From Panacagrimonas sp052386745 (GTDB lineage Bacteria > Pseudomonadota > Gammaproteobacteria > Nevskiales > Nevskiaceae), in NCBI GenBank assembly GCA_052386745.1, contig JBQTJW010000013.1:11219-75218 (forward strand): a stretch of 64,000 nt of DNA, written 5' to 3'. This document shows, piece after piece, positions 7,996 to 18,135 of this stretch. The notes under the pieces were generated by a model. That model worked only from the letters and a program-made list of their open reading frames with translations. It made no database searches and was not told the DNA's origin. Within the stretch, counting starts at the first letter, position 1; every line of letters begins with the position of its first letter. The position numbers and the translations under genes are program-made.

Positions 7996-8781
7996 GTGAG
8001 CTACATCCTCGACGCCCTGCGTAAAGCGGAACGCGACCGGAACGTCGGACGTGTGCCCACCCTGGCCGACGTCACGCAGATGGACTCGGAGCCCTCGCCG
8101 CCGGCGCGGTCCCGGCGCGTGCTCGTGTTCGGCGCCGTTGTGGTCGTTGTGCTCGCCGTGATCGCCGCGTACTTCGTCTTTGACCGATCGCACGAGCCTC
8201 CCGCTGGCGATGCCGCTGAAGTCAACGCGGCGCCCGCTGACGACACCACCACCGAGGCGCCGGCCGTTCCGGAGGAGGAGCCTGACATGGGGGACGCCGA
8301 GACCTCGCCCGCCCTCGACCCGGAGAGCGATCCGTCCTCGCTGGACGAACTGATGGATACCGAAGCGGAACCAGGACCCGACACGGATATGGACACGGAA
8401 CCGGAAGCTGACGAGGGCGCCGCTTCGGAACCGCAAATGGCCGAGCCAGAGGAGGAAGAGTTCTTCGAAGTCACCGATGAGCCACCGTCCGCCGCTGTTG
8501 GCGCCGCGAGCCCGGCGACCGCGACTCCAGCGCCGGCCGTGATGGACCGGGTCACGCCGCTGCGCGAAATGCCCGCGGACTACCGCAGCGCCTTCCCGGT
8601 GCTGCGCGTCGATGTGCACGTGCACGATGCCGACGCCGCGCGCCGCTGGGTACTCATCAACGGCAGGAAGTACCTGGAAGGCGCCACGCTGGCGGAAGGG
8701 CCGCGCATCGTGCAGATCACCGCAGAAGGAATCGTGTTCGACTTCCGCGGGAAGGCCGTGCTGCTGCCGCTCAATCGCTGA
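7996..8781 (+). CDS. gspB: general secretion pathway protein B (GspB)
   Basis: A 261-residue partner of GspA. The N-terminus MSYILDALRKAERDR is the GspB signature; one membrane anchor follows (about residues 40-57), then a long acidic, Ala/Pro/Glu-rich periplasmic linker, and finally the GspB C-terminal domain (FPVLRVDVHVHDADAARRW to IVFDFRGKAVLLPL). It starts at GTG 7996, 10 bp after gspA, so the two form one unit. GspB is thought to link the GspA-peptidoglycan complex to the secretin. Confidence 0.9.
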   Translation: MSYILDALRKAERDRNVGRVPTLADVTQMDSEPSPPARSRRVLVFGAVVVVVLAVIAAYFVFDRSHEPPAGDAAEVNAAPADDTTTEAPAVPEEEPDMGDAETSPALDPESDPSSLDELMDTEAEPGPDTDMDTEPEADEGAASEPQMAEPEEEEFFEVTDEPPSAAVGAASPATATPAPAVMDRVTPLREMPADYRSAFPVLRVDVHVHDADAARRWVLINGRKYLEGATLAEGPRIVQITAEGIVFDFRGKAVLLPLNR

Positions 8782-8814
8782 TCGCAGGGTTCGCCAGCGC
8801 CGCCCTGGTCAGCG
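8776..8814. terminator. bidirectional hairpin spanning the gspB and parA stop codons
   Basis: CGCTGA (8776-8781) pairs with TCAGCG (8809-8814), and AGGG (8786-8789) pairs inside with CCCT (8803-8806). The outer arms contain the stop codons of the two convergent genes. There is no strong T tract, so termination is uncertain. Confidence 0.35.
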
Positions 8815-9576
8815 GGTGCCGAGCGAGTCGTAAAGCAGGACATATTCCAGCGTCACCCGGTGCGTAGGGTCCAGCAGGATCAGCGGCAGGTGCTGGTCAT
8901 GTGATTCGCGCACACGCACGGAGCTCGACAGCGTCTGCTCCAGCACCGGCAGGTTTTCTGCGCGGAGTTCCTCCACCAGGCGCGTCGGAAGCTTTGCACG
9001 GGACTGGAACTGGTTCACGACGATGCCCTCGATCTCCAGTTCTTCGTTGTGGTCGGCCCGCAGTTCCTGGATGTTCTCGATCAGGGTATACAGCGCACGT
9101 CGCGCGAACTCGTCGCAATCGAACGGGATCAGCACGCGCTCGGATGCGATCAGGGCCGAGCGCGAATAGAAGTTCATCGCCGGTGGGGTATCGATGTATA
9201 CCGCGTCGTACCCGCGCAGCCGCTTGAGCGCATCGCGCAGCTTGTAGATCTTCTGCTTGGCTTCGAGCTTGACGATCTGCTCTTCCAGCCGCGGGCTGGC
9301 GGCCGCCACGTCGAGGTTGGGAAACGCGCTGCGCGTCACGTAACTCGAAAACGCCGGCGACTGGAGGCTGAACGACAGGCTCGAGTCGAAGAAGTCGGCG
9401 ATCGTGCGCTCAGGTTGCCGCGCGCTCGATCCCAGCAGGTATTGCGAGGCATTACCTTGGGTATCCAGGTCGATCACCAGCGTGCGCAGGCCGCGGCTCG
9501 CGGAAATCGCGGCGAGGTTGCAGACGATCGTGGTCTTGCCCACCCCGCCTTTCTGATTGAACACGACGCGACGCAT
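8809..9576 (-). CDS. orphan ParA/Soj-family ATPase
   Basis: A 255-residue P-loop ATPase of the ParA/MinD superfamily. The deviant Walker A motif KGGVGKTT follows NQ at residues 5-15; the later motifs VIDLDTQGNAS and YIDTPPAMNF match ParA. No parB lies beside it and it is far from oriC-type genes, so a role in positioning some other cargo is as likely as DNA segregation. I chose ATG 9576, preceded by AGGAA, rather than longer upstream frames, because it places the P-loop at the normal distance. Convergent with gspB. Confidence 0.85.
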   Translation of the reverse strand: MRRVVFNQKGGVGKTTIVCNLAAISASRGLRTLVIDLDTQGNASQYLLGSSARQPERTIADFFDSSLSFSLQSPAFSSYVTRSAFPNLDVAAASPRLEEQIVKLEAKQKIYKLRDALKRLRGYDAVYIDTPPAMNFYSRSALIASERVLIPFDCDEFARRALYTLIENIQELRADHNEELEIEGIVVNQFQSRAKLPTRLVEELRAENLPVLEQTLSSSVRVRESHDQHLPLILLDPTHRVTLEYVLLYDSLGTR

Positions 9577-9714
9577 GGGAGTTCCTGTGAGTGCGGGGGG
9601 CGGTAGGAGCTGAAGTTGCCGGATGCTAGCGGATGCCGGCAAACCGGCACATCAGGAATCGGTGAGCCGGGATCGGCAGGGAAGCCGCCACCGGCGGTGC
9701 CATGGGCAACACCA

Positions 9715-9972
9715 TCAGCCGGGCGCTTGCGCGTCGATGCTCAGCGCGTGAATGTCGCTCTGCATCAGACCGCCCAGCGCAGCGTAAACGGCGCGGTGCC
9801 GCGCAATCGGCGATTGACCTGCAAACGCATCCGACACGATCCGCAGCCGGAAATGGCCGCGGCCACCCATGGCACCCGCGTGGCCCGCATGCAGGTGGGA
9901 TTCATCCTCGATCGTCAGTCGTGCGTCCGGAAAGGCGCTCTCGAGGGCCGTACGGATGCGCTCGATGCGCAT
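9715..9972 (-). CDS. bolA: BolA family protein
   Basis: An 85-residue BolA-fold protein: IRTALESAFPDARLTIEDESHLHAGH, then GHFRLRIVSDAFAGQSPIARHRAVYAALGGLM, with the conserved His residues and the FxGxSxxxRHRxVY motif. BolA proteins pair with monothiol glutaredoxins in iron-sulfur trafficking and affect morphology and stress responses. ATG 9972 shares one base with the yciI stop (TGATG), so they are translationally coupled; GTG 9975 is an alternative start. Confidence 0.92.
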   Translation of the reverse strand: MRIERIRTALESAFPDARLTIEDESHLHAGHAGAMGGRGHFRLRIVSDAFAGQSPIARHRAVYAALGGLMQSDIHALSIDAQAPG

Positions 9973-10268
9973 CACAGGGCCAGCTTGATGTAGGGGCGAA
10001 CTTCCACGGATGCATACACGCCCGCCGTGGAGAACGGGTCCGCGGCGAACCAGCTGCGCGCTTCCTCCAGGCTGTCGAACTCCGCGACGATCAGGCTGCC
10101 GGCGGTGCCGCCTTCGGTCGACGGCGCGTCAACCCTGGGAATGGGGCCGGCCATGACGATGCGCCCCTGCGCGTGCATCGCCTTGATGCGCTCCAGGTGC
10201 GCGGGCCGGTGGGCCGCACGCAGCGGTGCGGAATCGGGCGCGTCCAGCGCAAAAATGACGTAGAGCAT
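9972..10268 (-). CDS. yciI: YciI family protein
   Basis: A 98-residue ferredoxin-like-fold protein with the YciI hallmarks: LYVIFALDAPDSAPLRAAHRPAHL at the N-terminus, the conserved AGP segment (MAGPIPRV) and the C-terminal FAADPFSTAGVYASVEVRPY. The family is distantly related to muconolactone isomerase; the reaction in vivo is unknown. It lies between yciB (4-bp gap) and bolA (1-bp overlap) in one minus-strand operon. Confidence 0.92.
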   Translation of the reverse strand: MLYVIFALDAPDSAPLRAAHRPAHLERIKAMHAQGRIVMAGPIPRVDAPSTEGGTAGSLIVAEFDSLEEARSWFAADPFSTAGVYASVEVRPYIKLAL

Positions 10269-10272
10269 GGGG

Positions 10273-10824
10273 TCAGCCGGCGTTGGGAGGTGAGGTGTCC
10301 TGCGGCAGGTATCGCGACAGGAAGGGGATATGCGCGAGCAGGAACGCGAACATCAGCCCACTGACGCCAAAGGTCTTGAACAGGCCCCAGGTCCGGTCGT
10401 CGAAGTGGCTCAGCACGTAGAGATTGAGCAGCGAGATGGTTGCGAAGAACCCGGCCCATGCCAGGTTGACCTTGCGCCACACGCGGTCCGGCAGCGTGAA
10501 ATTCTTCTGCGGGATGCGCGCCAGCAGCACCTTGTCGCCGATCACATGCGACAGCAGGAACACGCAGGCGATGATGCCGTTGATGACCGTCGTCTTGTAC
10601 TTCACGAAACTGGAGTCGTGGAAGAAGAAGGTCATGCTGCCCAGGACCAGCGTCGTGACGGCCGTGAAGGTGTGCAGCTTGTGCGGCTTGCCCTCGAGCC
10701 ACCAGTACCAGGCTGCGAGCAGCACCGTGGAGGCCATCAGCACGCCCGTGGCAATGTAGATATCGCCCAGGAACAGCGCTGTCAGAAACAGTGGAACCGG
10801 CAGAAGGTCGATCAGGGATTTCAT
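10273..10824 (-). CDS. yciB: septation protein A family inner-membrane protein (YciB)
   Basis: A 183-residue polytopic membrane protein with about five hydrophobic helices and the family N-terminus MKSLIDLLPVPLFL and interior motif ISLLNLYVLSHF. YciB (formerly IspZ) affects cell-envelope integrity and septation. ATG 10824 starts the canonical N-terminus. First gene of the yciB-yciI-bolA operon, divergent from yciO. Confidence 0.93.
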   Translation of the reverse strand: MKSLIDLLPVPLFLTALFLGDIYIATGVLMASTVLLAAWYWWLEGKPHKLHTFTAVTTLVLGSMTFFFHDSSFVKYKTTVINGIIACVFLLSHVIGDKVLLARIPQKNFTLPDRVWRKVNLAWAGFFATISLLNLYVLSHFDDRTWGLFKTFGVSGLMFAFLLAHIPFLSRYLPQDTSPPNAG

Positions 10825-10903
10825 TGAGGCATTATAAGAGTCCCTCTGGCCCCGCACGCTCGTACGAGCGGTGGCGGTGGCCTCTTCCGAGATCCGACGC
10901 ACA

Positions 10904-11539
10904 GTGGCCGACTGGTTCGAAATCCATTCCCAGAATCCGCAGAAGCGCACCCTGGCCCAGGTGGCCGTGCGGCTGCGCCAGGGCGCCGTGATCGCGTATC
11001 CCACCGATTCCTGCTACGCGCTCGGCTGCCAGCTGGACGACAAGCAGGCGGCGGAACGTCTGCGCCGCATCCGCCAGTTCGACCGCCACCATCAGTTCAC
11101 GCTGGTATGCCGCGACCTGTCGGAGATTGCGACCTACGCGCGGGTCGACAACTGGCAGTTTCGGCTCTTGAAGCAGCACACGCCGGGCCCCTATACCTTT
11201 GTACTGGACGCAACCAAGGAACTGCCGCGTCGCGTCGCGCACGAGAAGCGCAAGACCATCGGCATCCGGGTGCCGGCGCACGTGGTCACGCAGGCCCTGC
11301 TCGAAACCCTGGGCGAGCCCCTGATCAGCTGCACCCTGATGTTCCCCGGCCAGTCTGATCCGGTGGCCGACCCCAAGGAATGGCGCGTCGCGCTGGACGC
11401 TGCCGTGGACCTGGTGATCGACGGCGGCTTCTGCGGCCTGGAGCCGACGACGGTGGTGGACCTGACCGGCAATGCACCCCAGCTCGTTCGCCAGGGCAAG
11501 GGACCGATCGAGCAGCTCGGCATCGACTCAAGGGGGTGA
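10904..11539 (+). CDS. yciO: L-threonylcarbamoyladenylate synthase-like protein (YciO/YrdC family)
   Basis: About 211 residues. The N-terminus FEIHSQNPQKR is typical of YciO, followed by the Sua5/YrdC core: AVIAYPTDSCYALGC, the KR-rich RNA/ATP-binding region and PGPYTFVLDAT. YrdC enzymes make threonylcarbamoyl-AMP for t6A tRNA modification; whether YciO does this well is debated. I favour GTG 10904, which puts the family N-terminus near the start; GTG 10871 would add 11 residues, and neither has a strong ribosome-binding site. Its 3' end overlaps the convergent glycosyltransferase gene by 12 bp. Confidence 0.88.
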   Translation: MADWFEIHSQNPQKRTLAQVAVRLRQGAVIAYPTDSCYALGCQLDDKQAAERLRRIRQFDRHHQFTLVCRDLSEIATYARVDNWQFRLLKQHTPGPYTFVLDATKELPRRVAHEKRKTIGIRVPAHVVTQALLETLGEPLISCTLMFPGQSDPVADPKEWRVALDAAVDLVIDGGFCGLEPTTVVDLTGNAPQLVRQGKGPIEQLGIDSRG

Positions 11540-12568
11540 GCACTTTGCCTTCGTCGCCCGCACGCAGTGACGGCGCGGCGCATGCAGCGGATTCAGCGCC
11601 AGCCAGTTCAGCACCGAAAATCGGCTGACCGTTCGCGACGCCTGGATCGAGCGCCGTTCAACACATAGCGAAGCACGCGCGCCCAGGCCGTCGCGGATGC
11701 CGCGCAGCAGCGCCGCGCGCTGCATCAGGCTCAAGGGCAGCACGAGCACGCGCAGCAGCATGAACCCGATGCAGGACGGCAGGCTCACCCACAGCCAGGG
11801 CAGGGGCATGCAGCGCACGTAGACCCAGATCAGGTTGCGATTGCCCTGGTACAGCGCGAACGTGCTGGCGTTGACGGAGCTGGCGCCGCCCACGTGATGC
11901 ACCACGGCCTTGTCCGACTGCCACACGCGGCTGCCTTGCAGGCGCGCGCGAAAGCACAGGTCGACGTCTTCCAGGTAGCAGAACAGGCGTTCCTCGAAGC
12001 CCCCGAGAGCCTCGTAGACGCTGCGCCGGATCATCAGCGCGGCGCCGCAGGCCCCGAACACTTCGCCCGCCGGCAGCACGGCCGGGCGCGGGTGCCCGTA
12101 GCCCGAGCGCCAGGTGAGACCGTACAGGGCGAGGTTGTCGCCGGTGCCGTCGAGGATGCCGGGATCGGTGGCACGCAGCTGCGTGGACCCGAAGATGTCG
12201 CAATCCGGGTGCGCCGACGCTTCGGACAGGAGTTGTTCCAGCCAGTCCGGCCGGGCCATGGCGTCGGGGTTGAGCAGGGCCAGCCAGGGCGCGCTGGCGC
12301 CGCGTGCGGCCAGGTTGTTGCCGGCGGCAAAGCCCAGGTTTAGCGCCTGCGGCAGGAATCGGAAGCGCGCATCGTCCACCCGCAGGTGCTGCGAGCCGTC
12401 GCTGGAGGCGTTGTCGATCACCACCACCTCGAAATCGGCCAGCGTCTGCACGCGCAGGGATTCCAGGCAGTGCGCCAGCCAGTGCGCGCCGTTGTGGTTG
12501 ACCACGATCACGCGCACGCGCGGGGTGATGCTCGCCCCGGTGGGCGCCGCGGCGTCCGGCGGTGTCAC
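11528..12568 (-). CDS. family 2 glycosyltransferase, rhamnosyltransferase-like
   Basis: A 346-residue GT2 enzyme. VRVIVVNHNGAHWL opens the GT-A fold, VVIDNASSDGS is the nucleotide-sugar-binding loop, ALLNPDA corresponds to the DxD region and CYLEDVDLCFRARLQG carries the ED motif typical of dTDP-L-rhamnosyltransferases such as WbbL. A C-terminal stretch from about residue 245 (LPWLWVSLPSCIGFMLLRVL) is membrane-associating. It starts at GTG 12568, 5 bp after rfbD, so it probably uses the dTDP-rhamnose made with RfbC and RfbD for O-antigen or exopolysaccharide. Confidence 0.85.
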   Translation of the reverse strand: MTPPDAAAPTGASITPRVRVIVVNHNGAHWLAHCLESLRVQTLADFEVVVIDNASSDGSQHLRVDDARFRFLPQALNLGFAAGNNLAARGASAPWLALLNPDAMARPDWLEQLLSEASAHPDCDIFGSTQLRATDPGILDGTGDNLALYGLTWRSGYGHPRPAVLPAGEVFGACGAALMIRRSVYEALGGFEERLFCYLEDVDLCFRARLQGSRVWQSDKAVVHHVGGASSVNASTFALYQGNRNLIWVYVRCMPLPWLWVSLPSCIGFMLLRVLVLPLSLMQRAALLRGIRDGLGARASLCVERRSIQASRTVSRFSVLNWLALNPLHAPRRHCVRATKAKCSPP

Positions 12569-12572
12569 GCGT

Positions 12573-13451
12573 TCAGCTGCGCGGCGTCAGCTCGTCCAGC
12601 ACGGCGTCCACGCCGGCGCGCCAGTCGGGCGCCGCCAGCCCCAGGTCCTGGAAGGCGCGGCCATTGTCCAGGCGCGAATTGGCCGGGCGCCGGGCCTTGG
12701 TGGGGAACTCCGGGGTGGTGATGGCGTCCACGCGCGGGGTGCGTGGGATGAGCTGGCGCGCGTGGGCGCGGTCGATGATGTGACGCGCAAAGCCGCACCA
12801 GCTCAGGTGCGGCTCGCCGGCAAAATGCCAGGTGCCGGCGGGCAGGGCCTGGCCCGCGGCCACGCGGTCGACCAGCGTGCGCAGCGCCTGCGCGATGTGC
12901 CCGGCCCAGGTGGGGCCGCCGAACTGGTCGTCCACGACGCGCAGCACGTCGCGCTCGGCGCCCAGGCGCAGCATGGTGCGCAGGAAATTGCCGCCGTGGG
13001 CAGCAAACACCCAGCTCACGCGCAGGATCAGGTGCTGCGGCGCGCGCCGCGCCGCCTCCTCCCCGGCCAGCTTCGAGGCGCCGTACACGCCGGTGGGGCC
13101 GGTGGCGTCGGTCTCGGCGTATGGGTCAGCCTTGCTGCCGTCGAACACGTAGTCGGTGGACACGTGGATGAGCGGCTTGCCGTGGGCGCGGGCGTACTCG
13201 GCCATGACGCCCACGGCGTCGCGGTTCACGCGGAAGGCGAGTTCGGCTTCGTCCTCGGCGCGGTCGACGGCGGTGTAGGCGCCCACCGAGAGGATGAGAT
13301 CGGGGCGGTGCGCGTCCAGCCAGGCGTTCAGGCTCTCGGGCCGCGCCAGGTCCAATTCGGCGCGGCCGGGCGCCAGCAGGTCCAGGCCCTGCGCGCGGCG
13401 GCGGAACTCGGTGCCGACCTGGCCGCTGCCGCCGGTGAGGAGGATTTTCAT
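12573..13451 (-). CDS. rfbD: dTDP-4-dehydrorhamnose reductase
   Basis: A 292-residue SDR-type reductase that makes dTDP-L-rhamnose with NAD(P)H. The Rossmann motif TGGSGQVG is at residues 6-13, STDYVFDG near 95-102 and the catalytic YGASKLAGE near 118-126. It begins 4 bp after rfbC. rfbA and rfbB are not in the window, so dTDP-glucose and its dehydratase must be encoded elsewhere. Confidence 0.95.
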   Translation of the reverse strand: MKILLTGGSGQVGTEFRRRAQGLDLLAPGRAELDLARPESLNAWLDAHRPDLILSVGAYTAVDRAEDEAELAFRVNRDAVGVMAEYARAHGKPLIHVSTDYVFDGSKADPYAETDATGPTGVYGASKLAGEEAARRAPQHLILRVSWVFAAHGGNFLRTMLRLGAERDVLRVVDDQFGGPTWAGHIAQALRTLVDRVAAGQALPAGTWHFAGEPHLSWCGFARHIIDRAHARQLIPRTPRVDAITTPEFPTKARRPANSRLDNGRAFQDLGLAAPDWRAGVDAVLDELTPRS

Positions 13452-13454
13452 GGT

Positions 13455-14006
13455 TCAGATCGAGGGCAGGTTGGGTTGATCGGCCAGGCCGGGCAGCACC
13501 GCGTCCTTGCCCGAGAGCAGCGGCGTCACGCCCGCGTCGGGCCACTGGATGCCGATGCCGGGGTCGTTCCACAGCACGCCGCGCTCCGACGCCGGGTGGT
13601 AGTAGTCGGTGCACTTGTAGACGAAGTCCGCCTCGTCGGAGAGCACCAGGAAGCCGTGGGCAAACTTGGGCGGCACGTACAGCATGCGGTGGCTGACGTC
13701 GTCCAGCTCCAGCCCGAACCACTGGCCGAAGTTGGGCGAGCCGCGGCGGATGTCCACCGCCACGTCGAAGACCCTGCCGCGCGTCACGCGCACCAGCTTG
13801 CCCTGCGGTTGCACCAGCTGGTAATGCAGGCCGCGCAGGATGCCGCGGCGCGAGCGCGAGTGGTTGTCCTGCACGAAGTGCGAGGCCACGCCGTGCTCGG
13901 CCAGCAGCGATTCGCGGAAGGTTTCGACGAAGAATCCGCGCGCGTCGCCAAAGGCCTTGGGCTCCAGGACGAACACGCCGGGCAGGGGAGATTCGGTGAT
14001 TTTCAA
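13455..14006 (-). CDS. rfbC: dTDP-4-dehydrorhamnose 3,5-epimerase
   Basis: A 183-residue cupin-fold epimerase, the normal length. Motifs: GVFVLEPKAFGDARGFFVETF, the catalytic-His loop FVQDNHSRSRRGILRGLHYQ and PPKFAHGFLVLSD. It inverts C3 and C5 of the dTDP-4-keto sugar before RfbD reduction. First gene of the rfbC-rfbD-glycosyltransferase unit. Confidence 0.95.
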   Translation of the reverse strand: MKITESPLPGVFVLEPKAFGDARGFFVETFRESLLAEHGVASHFVQDNHSRSRRGILRGLHYQLVQPQGKLVRVTRGRVFDVAVDIRRGSPNFGQWFGLELDDVSHRMLYVPPKFAHGFLVLSDEADFVYKCTDYYHPASERGVLWNDPGIGIQWPDAGVTPLLSGKDAVLPGLADQPNLPSI

Positions 14007-14156
14007 GTCAGGGTTCCGGGAACAGCCGGCGGGTGCCGATCAGGAAGGCGAGGGCATTCGCAGCGTACCAGCTTGCCCGGGTGTATCCGAACCATGCTGC
14101 CCGGCCCGTACCCGGGTCCGCAATCCGGGTGAGTCCCGTCCGCGAACGCCCGGCTC

Positions 14157-15764
14157 CTACATCCGGAACACGCCGTAGCGTGGATCGCCGATCGGCGTGT
14201 TGAGCGCCGCGGAGATGGAGATGCCGAGCGCGTTGCGCGTGTCCACCGGGTCGAGGAGGCCGTCGTCCCAGATTTCAGAAGTCGACCAGTACGCGCTCTG
14301 CTTGCGCTTGAACTCGCCCAGCACCGGGTCGCGGATGGCGTCGATCTCGGCCTGGCTCAGCGTCCGGCCCTGCCTGGCGAGCTGGCGGATCTTCACATCG
14401 GCCAGCACGTTCGCCGCCTGCTCGGCGCCCATCACCGAAATCTGCGACTGCGGCCAGGAGAACAGGAAGCGCGAGTCGAAAGCGCGGCCGCTCATGCCGT
14501 AGTTGCCGGCGCCGAAGGAGCCGTGGCACATCACGGTGAACTTGGGCACCTCGCTGCACGACACCGCCATGATCAGCTTGGCGCCGTCCTTGCAGATGCC
14601 GCGGCGCTCGTACTCGCGGCCGACCATGAAGCCGGTGATGTTCTGCAGGAACACGATCGGCGTGCGGTTCTGGTTGCACAGCTCGATGAAGTGCGCGCCC
14701 TTGAGCGAGGAGTCGTTGAACAGCACGCCGTTGTTGGCCAGGATGCCGATCTTGTAGCCCCACAGGTGGGCGTAGCCGCAGATCAGGGTCTTGCCGTACT
14801 GCGGCTGGTACTCGTGGAAGCGCGAGCCGTCGACCAGGCGCGCGATCACCTCGTTCATGTCGAACTGCTGCTTGATGTCGCGCGGCAGGATGCCGTAGAG
14901 GTCCGCCGGGTCGTAGTGCGGCGCCTCGGGCTGCTGCCATTCCACCGGCGTCTTCTGCGGCCGCCGGAACTGCGCCACGATGTCGCGCGCGATGGCGATG
15001 GCCTCCTCCTCGGTGGCCGCGGGGTAATCGGCGGTGCCGGACACTCTGGTGTGCATGTCGCAGCCGCCGAGCTCGTCCACCGAGTTCTCCTCGCCGGTGG
15101 CGGCCTTCACCAGCGGCGGGCCGGCCAGGAAGATGGCGCCGGTGCCGCGCACGATCACGTTGTAGTCCGACAGCGACGGCACGTAGGCGCCACCGGCCGT
15201 GCAGTGGCCCAGCACCACCGACACCTGCGGCACGCCCATCTTCGACAGGATGCACTGGTTGCGGAAGATGCGGCCGCCGTAATACTTGTCGGCGAACAGG
15301 TCGGCCTGCAGCGGCAGGAAGCCGCCGGCGGAATCGCACAGGTGCACCACCGGCAGGCGGTTTTCGATGGCGATGTCGAGCGCGCGCACCGACTTCTTCA
15401 CCGTCAGCGGGTACCAGGCGCCGCCCTTGACGCTGGCATCGCCGGCGTTGATGACCACCTCGCGGCCCGAGACGATGCCGATGCCGGTGACCACCGCTGC
15501 ACTCGGCACTTCGCCGTCGTAGGCCTCGTTGGCCGCCAGCGAGGAAAACTCCAGGAACGGCGTGCCGGGGTCCAGCAGCAGCGCGATGCGTTCGCGCACC
15601 AGCAGCTTCTTCTGCGCGCGCAGGCGGTCCACGTCGCGTTGCGGGCGGTCGTCGCGCGCCGCGCGCTGCTTCTCGCGGAATTCGGCCGCCAGCGCGCGGT
15701 TGTGCGCGGCGTTGGCCAGGAATTCGGCCGAGCCGGTATTGAGGCGGGATTCGATGCGCTTCAT
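14157..15764 (-). CDS. acyl-CoA carboxylase carboxyltransferase (beta) subunit, methylcrotonyl/geranyl-CoA type
   Basis: A 535-residue carboxyltransferase with both crotonase-fold halves. DASVKGGAWYPLTVKK, HLCDSAGGFLPLQ, GHCTAGGAYVP and FLAGPPLVKAATGEE are closest to methylcrotonyl-CoA and geranyl-CoA carboxylase beta subunits; FLQNITGFMVGREYERRGI and YGMSGRAFDSRFLFSWP mark the second half. It moves CO2 from carboxybiotin to a branched acyl-CoA. ATG 15764 overlaps the biotin-carrier stop (TGATG). Together with the two preceding genes it forms a complete carboxylase; the exact substrate cannot be told from the motifs alone. Confidence 0.88.
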   Translation of the reverse strand: MKRIESRLNTGSAEFLANAAHNRALAAEFREKQRAARDDRPQRDVDRLRAQKKLLVRERIALLLDPGTPFLEFSSLAANEAYDGEVPSAAVVTGIGIVSGREVVINAGDASVKGGAWYPLTVKKSVRALDIAIENRLPVVHLCDSAGGFLPLQADLFADKYYGGRIFRNQCILSKMGVPQVSVVLGHCTAGGAYVPSLSDYNVIVRGTGAIFLAGPPLVKAATGEENSVDELGGCDMHTRVSGTADYPAATEEEAIAIARDIVAQFRRPQKTPVEWQQPEAPHYDPADLYGILPRDIKQQFDMNEVIARLVDGSRFHEYQPQYGKTLICGYAHLWGYKIGILANNGVLFNDSSLKGAHFIELCNQNRTPIVFLQNITGFMVGREYERRGICKDGAKLIMAVSCSEVPKFTVMCHGSFGAGNYGMSGRAFDSRFLFSWPQSQISVMGAEQAANVLADVKIRQLARQGRTLSQAEIDAIRDPVLGEFKRKQSAYWSTSEIWDDGLLDPVDTRNALGISISAALNTPIGDPRYGVFRM

Positions 15765-16258
15765 CACTGTGAGTCCAGGGTGAGCAGGAGGGCGTCGCGG
15801 TCGAAGGTCTGGCCCTTCTCGAACTGCACCGCGGCGACCACGCCGTCACGCGGCGCGACGATGGTGGTTTCCATCTTCATGCTCTCCATCACCAGCAGGG
15901 TCTGGCCCTTGGCCACCGCGTCGCCGGGCTTCACCGGCACGGACACGATGCTGCCCGGCATCGGCGCGCGGATGCCGTCGCCGCTGCCGCCGCCGGCCTG
16001 CGCGGCCAGGCGCTCCAGCGGGTGCTCGTAGCGCAGCTGGTGGGCTTCGCCGTCGAGGTGCACGAACACCTCGTCGCCACGGGTGGCGATCACCACTTCG
16101 ACGTGGCGCTCGCCGACCGTGAGCCAGGCGCGGCCATCGGCGGCCGCGCGCAGGTCGACGGCAATGGTGCTGCCGCCCCAGTGCAGCCGGTAGGCCTCGC
16201 GGCTGCGCGAGAGTTCGACGTTGTGCTCGGCGCCGCCGAGCTTGAAGGCGTGGTGCAC
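15764..16258 (-). CDS. biotin carboxyl-carrier (BT-BCCP) piece of an acyl-CoA carboxylase alpha subunit
   Basis: A 164-residue protein. The first half resembles the BT beta-barrel that tethers alpha to beta subunits; the second half is a biotinyl domain with the biotin site MESMKMET. It matches the C-terminal third of MccA-type alpha subunits. It starts at GTG 16258 with GAGG 7 bp upstream. The same frame continues upstream without a stop for 22 codons to the TGA that ends the biotin carboxylase gene, so the two look like one ancestral gene divided by a single stop codon. Confidence 0.85.
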   Translation of the reverse strand: MHHAFKLGGAEHNVELSRSREAYRLHWGGSTIAVDLRAAADGRAWLTVGERHVEVVIATRGDEVFVHLDGEAHQLRYEHPLERLAAQAGGGSGDGIRAPMPGSIVSVPVKPGDAVAKGQTLLVMESMKMETTIVAPRDGVVAAVQFEKGQTFDRDALLLTLDSQ

Positions 16259-16324
16259 GGTCAGGCCTCGATGGAAGTCAGAAGGGTGCAGCCGGGTGAA
16301 GGGCTGGCGACTCGGCGCCCGTGT

Positions 16325-17848
<1,524 letters not shown>

Positions 17849-17956
17849 GAGCGGTTCTCCCCGATTCGTTTGGCCGGTGCACCGGCGCTGATGGCTCGAT
17901 GGCGCGAAGAATAGCGCGCCCGGGCGGCCGGTTTGCGATCACCTTGGGAAAAGCGG

Positions 17957-18101
17957 TTCACCGCGAAGGCGCAAAGGAAAAAGAGAGAACGCAAAGTCTC
18001 AATTGAAAACGACACCCTGACCCGATGAGTGAGCACCTTCTTTTACCCGATGTTCTTTGCGTCCTTTGCCTGACCTTCACCCTCTGCGCCTTTGCGGTGA
18101 A
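17957..18101. repeat. long-spaced inverted repeat in the intergenic gap
   Basis: TTCACCGCGAAGGCGCAAAGG at 17957-17977 and its near-reverse complement at 18081-18101 match in 19 of 21 positions. GCAAAG-type words recur between them (17991-17996, 18056-18069 inverted). This AAGGCGCAAAGG style is seen in dispersed intergenic repeats of proteobacteria. The rest of the 17849-18135 gap shows no gene. Confidence 0.55.
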
Positions 18102-18135
18102 AGCATTCCGGGGCGCTCAACTGCGGTTTGAAGGA

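Noticed and set aside
8809..9576. Chromosome or plasmid partition locus with an origin
   Set aside because: No parB, no parS-like repeats, no dnaA, gidA or rep gene nearby.
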